Part shown: piece by piece, positions 4,993 through 5,302 of the stretch
Position numbering within the stretch: the first letter of the stretch is position 1
Layout of the letters: each line of letters starts with the position of its first letter
NCBI GenBank assembly: GCA_937915725.1
Contig: CALGGV010000188.1
Location: 1-5,302, forward strand
Source of the DNA: an uncultured Selenomonadales bacterium
Lineage (GTDB): Bacteria > Bacillota > Negativicutes > Selenomonadales > Selenomonadaceae
Reading direction: 5' to 3'
DNA length: 5,302 bases
Notes under the pieces: generated by a model
What the model was told of the DNA's origin: nothing
The model's database searches: none
The model's input: the letters and a program-made list of their open reading frames with translations, nothing else
Made by a program: the position numbers and the translations under genes

Positions 4993-5302
4993 ATGTTTAT
5001 GGATTTTTGGAAAAACCGCGCCGCACTTGTTGAAAAAAATTTGTTAATCGAACTCAAAAAAAATCCCGCACTTGAAGAAAAACTTTTTAGCGCAATGGAA
5101 TACAGCTTGATGAGCGGCGGCAAAAGACTTCGCCCAATTCTTTTAATGGCGGCGGCTGACGCTGTCAAAGTCAACGGCGAAAAATTTTTGACGGCGGCAA
5201 GCGCAATAGAAATGATTCATACCTATTCTTTGATTCATGACGATTTACCGGCAATGGACAACGACGACTACCGGCGCGGCAAGTTGACTAACCACAAAGT
5301 TT
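4993..5302 (+). CDS. ispA: farnesyl diphosphate synthase, IspA type (5' part; runs off the window)
   Basis: A trans-type polyprenyl synthase that condenses dimethylallyl and geranyl diphosphate with isopentenyl diphosphate, feeding carrier-lipid and quinone synthesis. The first 103 codons are present. Visible motifs are MSGGKRLRPIL (residues 40-50) and the first Asp-rich motif, D83-D84-LPAM-D89, with the two-residue insertion typical of bacterial enzymes. YRRGKLTNHK follows (93-102). The fifth residue before the motif is Tyr (Y78) with Ser at the fourth (S79), as in E. coli IspA (YSLIHDD), which favours a C15 product over C20. The second Asp-rich motif lies beyond the window. AGGAAG (4978-4983) nine bases upstream supports the ATG at 4993 over the in-frame ATG at 4999. 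It follows a strong terminator by 18 bases with no promoter between. ispA near nusB is a common Firmicutes order, though folD, xseA and xseB, usually between them in Bacillus, are absent here. Confidence 0.9.
   Translation, partial: MFMDFWKNRAALVEKNLLIELKKNPALEEKLFSAMEYSLMSGGKRLRPILLMAAADAVKVNGEKFLTAASAIEMIHTYSLIHDDLPAMDNDDYRRGKLTNHKV

Noticed and set aside
4931..5047. 38-codon plus-strand frame beginning MKLKFF upstream of ispA (possible leader peptide)
   Set aside because: It has no ribosome binding site, reads straight through the terminator hairpin and into ispA in another frame, and has no run of regulatory codons.

Overview
The window most likely comes from a low-to-moderate GC member of the Bacillota (Firmicutes). 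The main evidence is a sigma factor that reads as SigH almost residue for residue in its core, next to an Asp23/AmaP/DUF2273 envelope-stress module and a NusB of the Firmicutes type. A member of the Negativicutes fits the gene order and base composition, but that is an impression and not something the sequence proves. No phage, plasmid, CRISPR or insertion-sequence gene is visible; this is mostly core chromosome.

Layout. Bases 41-1309 (+) encode RarA/MgsA, an AAA+ ATPase acting at stalled replication forks. It converges on sigH across a 460-base gene-free stretch (1310-1769). That stretch holds two degenerate copies of an intergenic repeat and, at its right end, the sigH terminator. sigH lies on the minus strand (1770-2528) with a near-consensus housekeeping promoter (2556-2584). 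Divergent from it, with 171 bases between the two start codons, is a tight five-gene plus-strand run: asp23 (2700-3104), amaP (3154-3723), an AmaP-like protein without membrane segments (3732-4133), a DUF2273 membrane protein (4147-4413) and nusB (4427-4867). A strong intrinsic terminator (4949-4974) closes this run. Only 18 bases later begins an ispA-type farnesyl diphosphate synthase (4993 onward), cut by the window edge.

How the parts relate. AmaP and the DUF2273 protein are membrane proteins, and Asp23 is a soluble partner that AmaP tethers to the membrane; with the extra AmaP-like protein they probably form one envelope-associated complex. nusB (rRNA antitermination) and ispA (isoprenoid precursor for undecaprenyl carrier and quinones) are general growth genes that often sit near a Gls24-family gene in Firmicutes. 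The most interesting regulatory observation is in the sigH-asp23 divergent region: upstream of asp23 is a sequence close to the sigma-H promoter consensus, so the sigma factor encoded next door may control the envelope-stress operon. I found no convincing undescribed system; the findings are regulatory and organisational.
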